Assembly: GCA_010024385.1 (NCBI GenBank)
Contig: RGHD01000003.1
Span: 1 to 62,915, forward strand
Reading direction: 5' to 3'
From: Actinomycetota bacterium
GTDB lineage: Bacteria; Actinomycetota; Actinomycetes; Nanopelagicales; Nanopelagicaceae
DNA length: 62,915 nucleotides
Shown: piece after piece, positions 43,858-53,503 of the stretch
How the letters are laid out: each line of letters begins with the position of its first letter
How positions within the stretch are numbered: position 1 is the stretch's first letter
Translations under genes and position numbers: made by a program
Notes under the pieces: model-generated
Databases searched by the model: none
Told to the model about the DNA's origin: nothing
The model's input: only the letters and a program-made list of their open reading frames with translations

Positions 43858-45414
43858 ATGGCATTTGCTCGTGGAGAAGCTAACTCACTGGGCTGGCGCA
43901 ACCTTGTAAATGTGCCTGCTGAACCACATTGTGGACATGAATTCCCCGCATCCAGTACTCCCCTTTTATTGCTTCACCATCTTTCCGATCTTCATGTTTG
44001 TGATGCCCAATCTCCTACTCGACCTGAATATCTAGATAGAAATGCTGATCCTGATAGTCCGATCCGTGAACAGGTTGGAACTATTGGCACATATCGTGCA
44101 CACTCAATGCTCTCACCTCATGTTGTTGAATCTATGGTGCAGTCGCTTAATAAAATTACAAAAGGCCCGTTATCAGGCCATGAAATTGCCGGTGCAATCA
44201 TTACTGGTGACACCACAGATAACGCGCAGAAAAATGAAGTTGATTGGTATTTAGCGCTTTTAGATGGTCTTGAGATTCGTCCTGATTCAGGTGATTTTTC
44301 AAAGTACGAAGGTGTCATAGATGATGGTGCTGAACATTACGATGTTCGCTATTGGCACCCACACGGAACTCCCGCAGGAAAAGAGGATGACCTCCCCCGC
44401 GCAAAATATGGATTCCCAATTGTTCCTAATCTTTTAAACTCATGTCGCGCACCCTTTAAAGCAACTGGTTTGAATTTTCCTTGGTTTGCGGTGCACGGTA
44501 ACCATGATGCACTTTTACAAGGAACTGTTGCACCTACACCTGAAGTAAATAAGGAGATGGTTGATGGCAAGCGATACACGGGGCTTCCATCATCTACAAA
44601 TCTTTTTGAGGTTCTAATGCAGTTCAAAGAAGTTGGTCCAGCTAGTTACCCGGCAGCAGATGATGCACCATATATTGATGTTGCTGCAGATCTTGAGCGG
44701 CGAGCAATAGAGCGTGGTGAGTATGCCCAGCTTCACTTGGCTTCGCCAGGTTCTCCACATGGTCATGGCTTTACAGAAGAAAATGTACGTAATAAAACAA
44801 TGTATTACACCACTGATATTCAAGGCGTGAAGTTAATTGTTATAGATAGCGTCAATCACTACGGTGGCTGGCAAGGATCGATGGATGAAGAACAGTTTGC
44901 TTGGCTTGAAAAGGAAGTTGCTGCATCACAAAAGCCAGTCGTTCTAGCTTCTCATCATCCCTTAAGTAAAATGTTTAATGATTATGCACCTACTGGACGA
45001 CGAGTTTGCTTGGATGAAATTCGAGGGATGTTACTCAAATATCCAAAAGTTATTGCATGGCTTGCCGGACACGAACATCGTCACCATATTGAGTGGATTG
45101 GTGATGTCGAAGAAGTAAGTGGGTTCTGGCAGATTGAAACTGCATCCCACGCTGATTGGCCACAGCAGTCCCGCACAGTTGAAATCGTTACAGATGCAAC
45201 TGGAGATATCTACTTTGGATTAACTGTTGTTGATCATGCAGCAGGTATCGAATATGGTTCTGCATCGACTCCCCTAGAAATTGCTGCCCTTTCTCGAACT
45301 GTAAGTGCAAATGTTTGGCAAAAACGGCCAGAGCTTGGCGCAAAGCATGGAATTGATTGGTGGCTCGGTCGAGAAACTGACCGAAATGTCGTACTTAAAA
45401 TAAATAAACGCTAG
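43858..45414 (+). CDS. Metallophosphoesterase family protein
   Basis: The ATG at 43858 gives 518 residues. A calcineurin-like metal site is spread over LLHHLSDLHVCD (D-x-H), ITGDTTDNAQKNE (GD), FAVHGNHDALL (GNHD), VLASHHPLS and WLAGHEHRHHIEW (GHEHRH). It appears to be cytoplasmic, with no signal peptide. The substrate may be a phosphodiester or phosphomonoester. The long insert between the first and second metal motifs fits the TIGR03767-type actinobacterial proteins of unknown role. The TTG at 43840 would overlap the mobA start and is less likely. Confidence 0.82.
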   Translation: MAFARGEANSLGWRNLVNVPAEPHCGHEFPASSTPLLLLHHLSDLHVCDAQSPTRPEYLDRNADPDSPIREQVGTIGTYRAHSMLSPHVVESMVQSLNKITKGPLSGHEIAGAIITGDTTDNAQKNEVDWYLALLDGLEIRPDSGDFSKYEGVIDDGAEHYDVRYWHPHGTPAGKEDDLPRAKYGFPIVPNLLNSCRAPFKATGLNFPWFAVHGNHDALLQGTVAPTPEVNKEMVDGKRYTGLPSSTNLFEVLMQFKEVGPASYPAADDAPYIDVAADLERRAIERGEYAQLHLASPGSPHGHGFTEENVRNKTMYYTTDIQGVKLIVIDSVNHYGGWQGSMDEEQFAWLEKEVAASQKPVVLASHHPLSKMFNDYAPTGRRVCLDEIRGMLLKYPKVIAWLAGHEHRHHIEWIGDVEEVSGFWQIETASHADWPQQSRTVEIVTDATGDIYFGLTVVDHAAGIEYGSASTPLEIAALSRTVSANVWQKRPELGAKHGIDWWLGRETDRNVVLKINKR

Positions 45415-45872
45415 TCGTGGCGGTTAGTTGTTCTCTCGATTACCTGTGTTGATCGCAAAATAATTAAAATCACCAGGGTCAAACCCGCACCTGCCACCTG
45501 AAAGCCAAGTCCAACTGCCACTCCTACGGCTGCAGTTGCAAAAACTGTGGCAGCAGTGGTGACTCCACCAATTCCAGATGAACCAGCGCCAGTATTTGTA
45601 AAAATAAGTCCAGCACCAAGGAAGCCAATGCCCGTTATGACCGCATGCAGTGCACGGGTTGGATCACCATATTGGGCTTCAATATCTATGACTGCACCAA
45701 TTGCGACAATCACGGCAGAGGAAGCGCACACAAGAGCCATAGTTCTGGGTCCAGCAGATTTACCTGCTCGGTCGCGTTCCCAGCCAATAAGTGAGCCAAG
45801 TACTGCGGCGATGACAGCATCGATCACTACCCCGGCTTGCTGCCACAAATCAACTGAATTCAGATCAATCAT
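45411..45872 (-). CDS. MgtC/SapB family membrane protein
   Basis: The ATG at 45872 gives 153 residues with about four membrane segments and the family motifs AAVLGSLIGWERDRAGKSAG and ITGIGFLGAGLIFTN, then GVTTAATVFATAAVGVAVG. MgtC-type proteins influence magnesium homeostasis or ATP synthase. The short C-terminus lacks the regulatory domain of longer members. It overlaps the convergent metallophosphoesterase gene by four bases. Confidence 0.85.
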   Translation of the reverse strand: MIDLNSVDLWQQAGVVIDAVIAAVLGSLIGWERDRAGKSAGPRTMALVCASSAVIVAIGAVIDIEAQYGDPTRALHAVITGIGFLGAGLIFTNTGAGSSGIGGVTTAATVFATAAVGVAVGLGFQVAGAGLTLVILIILRSTQVIERTTNRHD

Positions 45873-45921
45873 GCGTCCAAGGATACTGCTGCAACGAGTC
45901 AATGACTAGGAAGTTGGCCTA

Positions 45922-45927
45922 TAGAAT
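45922..45927 (+). promoter_or_regulatory. -10 box of a leaderless transcript for the homocysteine methyltransferase unit
   Basis: TAGAAT (extended TATAGAAT) is followed by exactly six bases and the ATG at 45934, the same geometry as at moaD. There is no ribosome site, so a leaderless mRNA is likely. Confidence 0.5.
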
Positions 45928-45933
45928 TCTCAT

Positions 45934-46230
45934 ATGAGTGAGTATCAAATCATGCGCTGGCGTGAAATTCCCTCCATGGTTGTTGCGCGCTCAGGTGAAA
46001 CCACAATTAAAGTCATGCTTGCTTCTCGTTTTCAAGAGGCCATTGATGAGGCAGCAATGCGGCTAGGTGAGATTGATGCAGATGCATACACATCTGGATG
46101 GAACCGTGATCCTTGGGTTGAATTAGATGGGACCCCTGATGTTATTGCAACACAAGTTGTCGAGAAGCTTGAAGTTGAATTCAGTGAAGAAAAAATTACT
46201 GCACTACTAGATTCTTTAGGAGCTAAATAA
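45934..46230 (+). CDS. Small 'virulence factor' family (PF13769-like) protein
   Basis: A 98-residue cytoplasmic protein: YQIMRWREIPSMVVAR, FQEAIDEAAMRLGEIDADAY and YTSGWNRDPW. These fit the small Pfam family named virulence factor, whose name has no proven basis. From memory, such genes often sit beside MTHFR C-terminal and MttB-type genes, which would tie it to the corrinoid pathway. Its stop shares one base with the start of the homocysteine methyltransferase gene. Confidence 0.65.
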   Translation: MSEYQIMRWREIPSMVVARSGETTIKVMLASRFQEAIDEAAMRLGEIDADAYTSGWNRDPWVELDGTPDVIATQVVEKLEVEFSEEKITALLDSLGAK

Positions 46231-47108
46231 TGTCTGCAATCTATGAAGCATTAGAAAAAGCAACTCTCGTCTCTGATGGTGCAATGGGAACCATGTTGCA
46301 GGAGCGTGGCCTTACAGATGGCGGGGCACCTGAGCTATGGAACGTTGAAAAGCCAGAAGAAATCGAAGCAGTCCTTGAAGCCTATGCAGCAGCTGGCGCA
46401 AATTTCATCACAACAAATACATTTGGTGGAACCGCTGGCCGTCTTGCCATGCACGGACTTGAAGATCGCCTAGCAGAATTAAATAAGGCTGGCGCAGCAA
46501 TCGCACGTAAGGTTGCTGATCGTCACGCTGGATGTTTTGTTATGGGAGATATCGGGCCATCTGGTGAATTAATGGAACCTATGGGAACTCTTACTCCTGA
46601 ATCAGGGAAGGCTTTGTTTGCGGCTCAAATCAGCGCACTTGTTGCCGGTGGCGTGGATGCGATTCTCATTGAAACAATGTCAGATCTTGGTGAAGTTGAA
46701 GCAGCAGTATCTGCAGCCCAAGAAGTTGCACCTGGTATGCCAATTATTGTGACGATGAGCTTTGACACAAATCTGCGCACCATGATGGGTGTTAAACCAG
46801 CGATGGCAGTTAAGCAATTAGCGGCCCTGGGTGTGCGCATCATCGGTGCAAACTGCGGGCGAGGAACAGATGAGATGTCACAGATTGCTAAAGAATTAGT
46901 AGAAGCTCGCCCAGAAGGCGTCTTTATTATTACTCAATCAAATGCTGGACTTCCAAAACTTCAAGGCGATGTCTTTATTTATGATGGCACACCAGAGGAA
47001 ATGGCACGTTATGCCAAGGAGATGAAGGATCTAGGCGTCAACATTGTTGGCTCTTGCTGTGGTTCATCACCGGCACATACCAAATTAATCGCAGCAGCAA
47101 TTGTCTAG
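46230..47108 (+). CDS. Homocysteine S-methyltransferase family protein (BHMT/MetH N-domain type)
   Basis: A 292-residue (beta-alpha)8 methyltransferase. The zinc-thiolate site is complete: IIGANCGRG (first Cys) and NIVGSCCGSSPAHT (Cys-Cys). DGAMGTMLQERGL and NTFGGTAGRLAMHGL are typical for betaine-homocysteine methyltransferases and the first domain of MetH. It would make methionine from homocysteine using betaine, S-methylmethionine or a corrinoid-bound methyl group. The nearby betaine island makes glycine betaine or a corrinoid donor likely, which would give a second exit for methyl groups besides oxidation. Confidence 0.85.
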   Translation: MSAIYEALEKATLVSDGAMGTMLQERGLTDGGAPELWNVEKPEEIEAVLEAYAAAGANFITTNTFGGTAGRLAMHGLEDRLAELNKAGAAIARKVADRHAGCFVMGDIGPSGELMEPMGTLTPESGKALFAAQISALVAGGVDAILIETMSDLGEVEAAVSAAQEVAPGMPIIVTMSFDTNLRTMMGVKPAMAVKQLAALGVRIIGANCGRGTDEMSQIAKELVEARPEGVFIITQSNAGLPKLQGDVFIYDGTPEEMARYAKEMKDLGVNIVGSCCGSSPAHTKLIAAAIV

Positions 47109-47906
47109 ATGAAAAGCAAAATCCTTTTAATTGGTATCGATGGACTTAATCTAGATACCGCTCTTGAGAACGCTCCGACTTTGGTAGCGTTAAAGGAAAA
47201 AGGATTTTTCACGCCGATAACAATTGAGCCCCCAACATGGTCTGGCCCTAGTTGGTCTACTCTGCTGACTGGCACAAAGCATTCACAACATGGAGTAATT
47301 GATAACTCCTTTGCTGGACACAAGCTTCTCCATCACCCTGATCTTTTGTCGCAAGCTTTTTATCAAGATCAAAGCACCACAACATTTGCAGCAGCAGGAT
47401 GGCCACCATTAGTTGATCCCATCGGCCACGGACCTGTTATTCATGAACGTCGCGAGCAAGCAAAAGCTCTGCGCCATCGCGTATTAGTTAGAGATGGTGA
47501 AACTTATGGTTACACCCAAGTCGATGCAGAAATTGCAGCAGCAGCGCATTATGCAATCTCCCAACATGGCCCTGATGTCTCTTTTGTTTACTTCTGTGGA
47601 GTAGATGAGGCTGGACATGCTTTTGGCTCAATAGGTGATGAATACAAGGGGGCAATTGCGCGAATCGATGCTTACTTGGATAATTTACTTCAGGCTGTTC
47701 ATGCCCGCGCTAGTCAAGAAGAACCATGGTTAGTTGTTGTGACAACAGATCATGGACACATTGATGAAGGCGGACATGGCGGAGACAGCGCAAGAGAGCG
47801 TGCCTCATTTGTTGTTGCCAACGGTGTTGGTCGTGAAAACCCACAATGGCCACAAGCATTTGAGCCACATGAATTAGTTTCTTTACTTTTAGCAGAGAGG
47901 GCGTAG
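47109..47906 (+). CDS. Type I phosphodiesterase/nucleotide pyrophosphatase-like protein
   Basis: A 265-residue alkaline-phosphatase superfamily protein. Metal and nucleophile motifs are [28 protein letters not shown] (Thr or Ser nucleophile), [12 protein letters not shown] and [18 protein letters not shown]. It probably hydrolyses phosphodiester or pyrophosphate bonds in the cytoplasm; no signal peptide is present. It starts one base after the methyltransferase stop, in the same operon. Substrate unknown. Confidence 0.8.
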   Translation: MKSKILLIGIDGLNLDTALENAPTLVALKEKGFFTPITIEPPTWSGPSWSTLLTGTKHSQHGVIDNSFAGHKLLHHPDLLSQAFYQDQSTTTFAAAGWPPLVDPIGHGPVIHERREQAKALRHRVLVRDGETYGYTQVDAEIAAAAHYAISQHGPDVSFVYFCGVDEAGHAFGSIGDEYKGAIARIDAYLDNLLQAVHARASQEEPWLVVVTTDHGHIDEGGHGGDSARERASFVVANGVGRENPQWPQAFEPHELVSLLLAERA

Positions 47907-47910
47907 TGAG

Positions 47911-48819
47911 ATGAATTTTAACAAAGTCATTCTTTACTACGGCTTTGCACCCATTGCTGATCCAGAAGCTGTAAAGCTGTGGCAAAAAACTTTATGCGAA
48001 TCACTCAATCTCAAGGGTCGCATTCTTATCTCACCTCATGGCATTAATGGCACCCTGGGTGGTCACATGAATGATGTGAAGAAATACATCAAGAACACCC
48101 GCCAATATCCTGGCTTTAAGAAGATTGATTTCAAGTGGTCTGAAGGAACAGGCAATGATTTTCCAAAGCTAAAGATTAAGGTTAAAGATGAACTGGTTGC
48201 CTTTGGTAATCCAGGTGAAATTAAAGTTGATGAAAACGGTGTGGTTGGCGGCGGCATTCATTTGAGACCAGAGGAAGTCAACAAACTAGTTGAAGAGCGC
48301 GGTGATGACGTTGTTTTCTTTGACGGCCGCAATGCTTTTGAAGCCAAGGTGGGAAAATTCAAAGATGCAGTAGTGCCAGATATAACAACATCGCATGACT
48401 TTGTTAAAGAGATTGAAAGTGGAAAATACGATCACATGAAGGATAAGCCAGTCGTTACATACTGCACCGGCGGAATTCGTTGTGAGATCCTCTCGGTTGT
48501 CATGAAGAACCGCGGCTTCAAAGAGGTTTATCAAGTGAAGGGCGGAATCGTCCGCTACGGAAATACTTATGGTGATGATGGTCTCTGGGAAGGCTCCCTT
48601 TATACATTCGATGACCGTTTAACTATTGATTTCAGCGATCACACGAAGCTCATTGGCACATGTGCCCACTGTGATGGGCCAACCAAAGCGTTTAGAAACT
48701 GCCAAAAACCTGAATGCCACCAACTAGTTTTGCTCTGTGATCCATGTTATGACAAGCATTTAGATATGCCGTGCAAACATGATCGCGAAATTAAGCGCAA
48801 CCGCGATCTTGTTGGTTGA
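47911..48819 (+). CDS. trhO: tRNA uridine(34) hydroxylase, rhodanese-like (TrhO/YceA)
   Basis: A 302-residue TrhO. The N-terminal ferredoxin-like domain has [20 protein letters not shown]; the rhodanese domain has [15 protein letters not shown] and the active-site loop [10 protein letters not shown] with the catalytic Cys. The C-terminus holds Cys-rich pairs ([19 protein letters not shown]) likely to bind zinc. TrhO makes 5-hydroxyuridine at the wobble position of tRNA using oxygen. Confidence 0.9.
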   Translation: MNFNKVILYYGFAPIADPEAVKLWQKTLCESLNLKGRILISPHGINGTLGGHMNDVKKYIKNTRQYPGFKKIDFKWSEGTGNDFPKLKIKVKDELVAFGNPGEIKVDENGVVGGGIHLRPEEVNKLVEERGDDVVFFDGRNAFEAKVGKFKDAVVPDITTSHDFVKEIESGKYDHMKDKPVVTYCTGGIRCEILSVVMKNRGFKEVYQVKGGIVRYGNTYGDDGLWEGSLYTFDDRLTIDFSDHTKLIGTCAHCDGPTKAFRNCQKPECHQLVLLCDPCYDKHLDMPCKHDREIKRNRDLVG

Positions 48820-48820
48820 C

Positions 48821-49714
48821 ATGCTGGCTGTTGATTTGGGCCAATCTGGAAGTCGTATTGTCTCTGGCGATACTTCAATTAATACCTTACGCGGAAAATT
48901 AGCTGGAGAACCTCCGCTAACGTCATTGCGAGCAGTTTTTGAAAGTATAGAAAAACTCCACGCAGATACGGTCGCACTCTCTTGCACGGGATTTCGTGGA
49001 GTTGTCACAGATCCACAACCATTTCTAGCTCTATGTAATGAGTTCTTTGGGGCAAAGAAAGTTGCGGTAATTGATGATGGTTTTGCAGGATTTGTTGGCG
49101 CTCTTGGTGGCGGTGATGGTGTTGTTCTCTCCATCGGTGGAGGTGTTGTAAGTGTTGGTAGAAGAGACACACATTTTGCTCACCGTGATGGATTAGAAAG
49201 TACTTTTGGGGATGAAGGCGGCGGATTCTGGCTGGGAAAATTGGGTCTAACGAGAGCTCTTGGTATTCGCCAAGGTAGAGGCGATGACCAAATTCTTTTG
49301 GAAGTTTTAAAAGATGAAGTACTAGCTTATGACTCACTTGCAATAAAAAATGCCGCTGAGGCAGCCTCACTTGCAATTGCCTCAGCAAAAAACTTGCTTG
49401 CCGCAGCAGATGCAGGAAGTCCGACTGCAATTGCTATTCGCAATGAAGGTGCAGCACTTTTGGCTCAGACAGTCATCGCAACATGGTTGGGTGCTGGTGG
49501 TTCACTAGATGATGCTTTAGAGATTGCAATTCAAGGTGGGCCTTCTAAAAATCCTGCATATGTGAGTGCCATACAAGACAATATTTATCGTTCACTTCCA
49601 CACACTAAATTTGTAACTGCTCGTGGAGACAACTTAGATGGAGCGCTTTGGATTGCTCAAAACATGTTCAGCGATGCTGATCCACTGCTTCGCTGGGCTA
49701 GTAAATCTGCTTAA
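48821..49714 (+). CDS. BadF/BadG/BcrA/BcrD-type ATPase, possible N-acetylglucosamine kinase
   Basis: The ATG at 48821, two bases after trhO, gives 297 residues of ASKHA fold. MLAVDLGQSGSRIVSGD is the phosphate-1 loop, VLSIGGGVVSVGRRD the phosphate-2 loop, GDEGGGFWLGKLGLTRAL the substrate-side motif common to N-acetylglucosamine kinases, and AIQGGPSKNPAYV the adenosine motif. Hexosamine phosphorylation is the best guess. No iron-sulfur Cys motif is present, which argues against a benzoyl-CoA reductase or corrinoid activator role. Confidence 0.78.
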   Translation: MLAVDLGQSGSRIVSGDTSINTLRGKLAGEPPLTSLRAVFESIEKLHADTVALSCTGFRGVVTDPQPFLALCNEFFGAKKVAVIDDGFAGFVGALGGGDGVVLSIGGGVVSVGRRDTHFAHRDGLESTFGDEGGGFWLGKLGLTRALGIRQGRGDDQILLEVLKDEVLAYDSLAIKNAAEAASLAIASAKNLLAAADAGSPTAIAIRNEGAALLAQTVIATWLGAGGSLDDALEIAIQGGPSKNPAYVSAIQDNIYRSLPHTKFVTARGDNLDGALWIAQNMFSDADPLLRWASKSA

Positions 49715-49752
49715 TTCAAAGTTTTAATTGCGTGCACAAAAATAGCCATACG

Positions 49753-49825
49753 TAGCCCCGACGGGATTCGAACCCGCGTAGCTGGCTTGAGAAGCCAGAG
49801 TCCTAGGCCGCTAGACGACGGGGCC
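49753..49825 (-). tRNA. tRNA-Glu (CTC)
   Basis: A full cloverleaf on the minus strand: acceptor GGCCCCG/CGGGGCT, anticodon stem CTGGC/GCCAG with loop TTCTCAA (anticodon CTC), T loop TTCGAAT, discriminator A, no encoded CCA. The D-loop region TCGTCTAGCGGCCTAGGA is typical of bacterial tRNA-Glu. It lies close to gltX, which charges it. Confidence 0.93.
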
Positions 49826-49854
49826 CTAGTGTTTGCATTTAAATCATTACATCG

Positions 49855-49926
49855 CTGGGGTACCAGGACTCGAACCTAGACTTACTGAACCAGAATCAGC
49901 AGGGCTGCCAATTACCCCATACCCCA
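49855..49926 (-). tRNA. tRNA-Gln (CTG)
   Basis: A cloverleaf on the minus strand: acceptor TGGGGTA/TACCCCA with discriminator G, anticodon stem GCTGA/TCAGT with loop TTCTGGT (anticodon CTG), T loop TTCGAGT. The TGGGGTA start with a U1-A72 pair is typical of tRNA-Gln. It precedes tRNA-Glu on the same strand with a 29-base gap. Confidence 0.93.
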
Positions 49927-49957
49927 AAAACAGCAGGAGCAAAGAATACCAAAGGAT

Positions 49958-51427
49958 TTAGAGCTCTAACCCCGCGCGAATACGGGCTAATGAAGCCTCT
50001 TTGCCAAGTAATTCCATCGATTCAAATAGTGGTGGTGAAATCGTGCTACCTGTTGTTGCAATGCGCACTGCACCAAATGCAATACGTGGTTTCAATCCCA
50101 TCTCTTCAATCAAAGATGATCTCAGCGCAGCTTCAATACTCTCGTGATTCCATGTAGTTAGTGGTTCTAACTCTTTAAGTGAGCGCTGTAATACCTGCTT
50201 TGAGGCATCATCAGTAATCTTTGAAACACTATCTGCCTCAACAGCAAAGTTTTTAACAAATAGAAATTTAAGCATTGCTGGCACTTCACTGAGCATAATA
50301 ATTCGCTCCTGAATAAGTGGCAGAGCTAGCTTTACTAATGCAATCTCATCTGCGGTTCCTGTAATGACCCCGGCCTTAGTCAAAAATGGCAGAGACCAAT
50401 CTAGGAATTCATCAATGGTTAAGGCACGGATCTTGTCACCATTGATTGCTTCAAGCTTTTTCATATCAAAGCGGGCAGGTGAAGAGTGAACTTTTTCAAT
50501 AGTGAAAAGCTCTGTGAGCTCCTTCATTGTTACATTCTCACGATCATCCCCCGGTGACCAACCAAGCAGGGCTAGGTAATTGCAGATCGCCTCAGGCAAG
50601 AAACCTTTATCTCGATACCAAGCAATTGATACTTCACCATTTCGCTTTGAGAGCTTTGCATTGTCTTGACCCATAACAAATGGCAAGTGGGCAAATACTG
50701 GATAATCCTCTTTGGCTAATCCCATTGCTTGATACACGCGGATTTGGCGTGGTGTTGATGAGAGGAGATCCTCACCGCGTAATACGTGTGTGACCTTCAT
50801 TAAAACATCATCAACTGCAACGGCTAAGGTATAGAGGGGTGAGCCATCACCGCGCACCAAGACAAAGTCAGGAACAAATTTGTGATCAAAGGAGACATCT
50901 CCTCGGATTAAATCGTTAAAAGTAGTTATGCCATCGGGCATGCGCATACGCACGACAGGCAAGCGACCTTCTGCCTTATATGCCGCAATCTGATCAGAAG
51001 TTAAATCACGGCAGTGACCGTTATAGCCCGGTGCAACATTTGCTGCGCGTTGTGCTTCACGAACAGCTTCTAACTCATCTGCTGAGCAGTAGCAGTGATA
51101 GGCATCTTTCTGATCAAGAAACTTCTGTGCCCACTCGGCATATATTCCTAAACGCTGTGACTGTAAGTACGGGCCATTCTCACCACCAACTTCAGGACCT
51201 TCATCCCAGTTGAGGCCAAGCCATTTCAATGTATCGATTGCAGCTTGAATATATTCATCTGTAACACGGGTGGTGTCTGTATCTTCAATTCTAAAAAGGA
51301 AAGTTCCGCCAGTGTGGCGGGCATAAGCCCAGTCAAAGAGTGCTGTGCGGATATTTCCAACATGTAAATCCCCGGTTGGAGATGGGGCGAATCGAACTTT
51401 TACTTTTTTTCCCACTGTTGCTCTCAA
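49958..51427 (-). CDS. gltX: Glutamyl-tRNA synthetase
   Basis: A 489-residue class I synthetase. The HIGH-type motif is SPTGDLHVGNIRTALFDWA and the KMSKS-type motif is KLSKRNGEVS. The TTG at 51427 overlaps the previous stop; a GTG at 51415 is an alternative that would lose four residues. In Actinobacteria without GlnRS the enzyme also charges tRNA-Gln for later amidation; both tRNAs lie just downstream. Confidence 0.95.
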   Translation of the reverse strand: MRATVGKKVKVRFAPSPTGDLHVGNIRTALFDWAYARHTGGTFLFRIEDTDTTRVTDEYIQAAIDTLKWLGLNWDEGPEVGGENGPYLQSQRLGIYAEWAQKFLDQKDAYHCYCSADELEAVREAQRAANVAPGYNGHCRDLTSDQIAAYKAEGRLPVVRMRMPDGITTFNDLIRGDVSFDHKFVPDFVLVRGDGSPLYTLAVAVDDVLMKVTHVLRGEDLLSSTPRQIRVYQAMGLAKEDYPVFAHLPFVMGQDNAKLSKRNGEVSIAWYRDKGFLPEAICNYLALLGWSPGDDRENVTMKELTELFTIEKVHSSPARFDMKKLEAINGDKIRALTIDEFLDWSLPFLTKAGVITGTADEIALVKLALPLIQERIIMLSEVPAMLKFLFVKNFAVEADSVSKITDDASKQVLQRSLKELEPLTTWNHESIEAALRSSLIEEMGLKPRIAFGAVRIATTGSTISPPLFESMELLGKEASLARIRAGLEL

Positions 51428-52209
51428 TTTTTTCTCACTTTGTTAGTTAGTTCGCCTAATCCTTCAATAGCCATTGTCGTATCTGCCCCAGCAACCATTG
51501 GGCCAATACCAGCTGGCGTGCCAGTCAAAATAATATCTCCTGGGAGCAATGTCATAACACGTGAGACAAAGTTAATAATTTCCGGAACTTTAAAGATCAT
51601 GTCACTGAGCTGTGCCGATTGCTTAATCTCACCATTTACTGTTGCTGTAATTTTCTGCGTGCCAGGAATGAAGTCGGTGTCAATCCATGGGCCAACTGGG
51701 CAGAAAGTGTCAAAGCTTTTTGCACGAGTCCATTGACCATCTTTTTTCTGTAAATCTCTTGCAGTCACATCATTTGAGATGGTGTAACCAAAGATCACGT
51801 CATTAACGCGCTCGATAGGAACATCCTTGCAAAGGCGACCAATAACAATCGCTAACTCAGCTTCATGGTCAACTCGCTCTGACATCTCTGGCCAAACAAT
51901 GGTGTCATTTGGTCCAATAACAGAAGTATTAGGTTTTAAAAAGATGATTGGTTCATCTGGCACAACCCCGCCCATTTCGGCTGCATGATCGGCATAGTTT
52001 TTGCCAATGCAAACTACCTTAGAGCGAGGTATAACTGGTGCTAATAGGCGCACCTTAGAAACTGGAACTGTGGCTGCAGTCTTTTGAATCCCTGAATAAA
52101 TGGGATCTCCAGTAATGACTGTGATTGTGGCATCGTTTTCTAGAACACCAAAGAGTGGATCGGTTCCCAATCCTGAGTCAGGACCTGGAGAAAATCGGAC
52201 GATGCGCAT
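51424..52209 (-). CDS. Fumarylacetoacetate hydrolase family protein
   Basis: A 261-residue FAH-fold protein with VVCIGKNYADHAAEMGG and the metal-binding EAE in RVDHEAELAIVIG, followed by SNDVTARDLQKKDGQW and a C-terminal ILTGTPAGIGPM. Members cleave or isomerise diketo acids such as homoprotocatechuate intermediates, or act as acylpyruvases. The position directly before gltX is common in Actinobacteria, which points to a metabolite-cleaning role. Confidence 0.87.
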   Translation of the reverse strand: MRIVRFSPGPDSGLGTDPLFGVLENDATITVITGDPIYSGIQKTAATVPVSKVRLLAPVIPRSKVVCIGKNYADHAAEMGGVVPDEPIIFLKPNTSVIGPNDTIVWPEMSERVDHEAELAIVIGRLCKDVPIERVNDVIFGYTISNDVTARDLQKKDGQWTRAKSFDTFCPVGPWIDTDFIPGTQKITATVNGEIKQSAQLSDMIFKVPEIINFVSRVMTLLPGDIILTGTPAGIGPMVAGADTTMAIEGLGELTNKVRKN

Positions 52210-52225
52210 TGTCAGATTCTATCTC

Positions 52226-53503
52226 TTACTCGTGGTCTTCAATCTCTTTCTCAAGACGCTCGATTAATACGCTACTAATTCTGCGACGACGGCCTAATGG
52301 GCGCTCTGAAGTGATTGACCAACCATGCAATGAAACTGTTGATCCCGCAATTGGTACACGGCCCAGCTTTTGCGCCATTAATCCACCGATTGTGTCTACA
52401 TCCTCAAAATCAGATTCATTGATTTCAATCTTTAACTCATCAGCAAGATCTTCGATGTGAAGGGAGGCGTTTGCGCGTGCTTTATCTGGTGATATCCAAA
52501 CAAAGTCATCTTCTCCATCATCAAACTCATCTTCTATCTCGCCCACGATTTCTTCAATAATGTCTTCAATTGTGATAATTCCAGCGGTTCCACCATATTC
52601 ATCAACAACTACAGCTAAGTGGATCTGATTGCGCTGCATCTCTTTTAAGAGCTCATCGGCCATCTTGATTTCCGGAACAAATGTGGCTGGGCGCATGTGT
52701 TGTTCAATATTTTCAGTTTGTTCAGCCTCATGATGATCAAGTGCCCGACGGGCTAAGTCTTTAACATAAACAATTCCAATGATGTTATCTGGGCCAGTTC
52801 CGACTACTGGAATACGTGAGAAACCAGAACGAAGTGCAAGGGAAAGGCCTTGACGTAGAGTCTTGTCCTTTTCAATCCAGACCATATCCGTGCGAGGAAC
52901 CATGAGTTCACGCACCAAAGTGTCACCAAGTTCAAACACTGAGTGAATCATCTCGTGCTCATCTGACTCCACAAGACCACGTTCATGCGCTTGATCTACT
53001 AGGTCGCGAAGTTCTGCTTCTGATGTAAAGGGGCCAGAGCGAAAACCTTTACCAGGGGTTAAAGCATTACCAACTGCAATAAGAATCTTTGTAACAGGGC
53101 CTAGTGCAAATGCAAGGCCATACGCCACGATGATTCCATAGCGTGCGTACTTGTGAGGCTGCTGTTTGCCCAGAGTTCGCGGACCAACACCCACCACCAC
53201 ATAGGAGAGCACAACCATGATTGCAACAGTCAAAGCCATGGCTTGGGCAGATGAGTAGTTGCGCAGCAAAATAACAGCCAAAAGAACTGTGGCAGTAAAT
53301 TCACAGAGCTTTCTAACCAGAAGAATCACATTGAGATATCTAGCTGGCTGGGCACTGTATTTGCGAAGAAGTAATCCACCACGCTTGCCCTCTAGCTCTT
53401 CGACGACTATGCGAGAAATAGATGTAAGTGCAGACTCTGATGCAGCTAAAAATCCTGCAAAAGCCAACAATAAAAAGATGCTAACAATAGCTATCGGACT
53501 CAT
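52226..53503 (-). CDS. CNNM/CorC-type hemolysin-like membrane protein with CBS pair
   Basis: The ATG at 53503 (in an ATGA overlap with ybeY) gives 425 residues. An N-terminal CNNM transmembrane domain ([20 protein letters not shown]) is followed by a CBS pair ([38 protein letters not shown]) and a CorC_HlyC transporter-associated domain ([15 protein letters not shown]). Probably magnesium/cobalt homeostasis. The name hemolysin is historic. The ybeY-corC order is a widely conserved one. Confidence 0.9.
   Translation of the reverse strand: MSPIAIVSIFLLLAFAGFLAASESALTSISRIVVEELEGKRGGLLLRKYSAQPARYLNVILLVRKLCEFTATVLLAVILLRNYSSAQAMALTVAIMVVLSYVVVGVGPRTLGKQQPHKYARYGIIVAYGLAFALGPVTKILIAVGNALTPGKGFRSGPFTSEAELRDLVDQAHERGLVESDEHEMIHSVFELGDTLVRELMVPRTDMVWIEKDKTLRQGLSLALRSGFSRIPVVGTGPDNIIGIVYVKDLARRALDHHEAEQTENIEQHMRPATFVPEIKMADELLKEMQRNQIHLAVVVDEYGGTAGIITIEDIIEEIVGEIEDEFDDGEDDFVWISPDKARANASLHIEDLADELKIEINESDFEDVDTIGGLMAQKLGRVPIAGSTVSLHGWSITSERPLGRRRRISSVLIERLEKEIEDHE

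Noticed and set aside
48821-49714. Second corrinoid activator (ASKHA fold)
   Set aside because: There are no iron-sulfur cysteines, and the GDEGGGFWLGK motif fits N-acetylglucosamine kinase-like proteins better.
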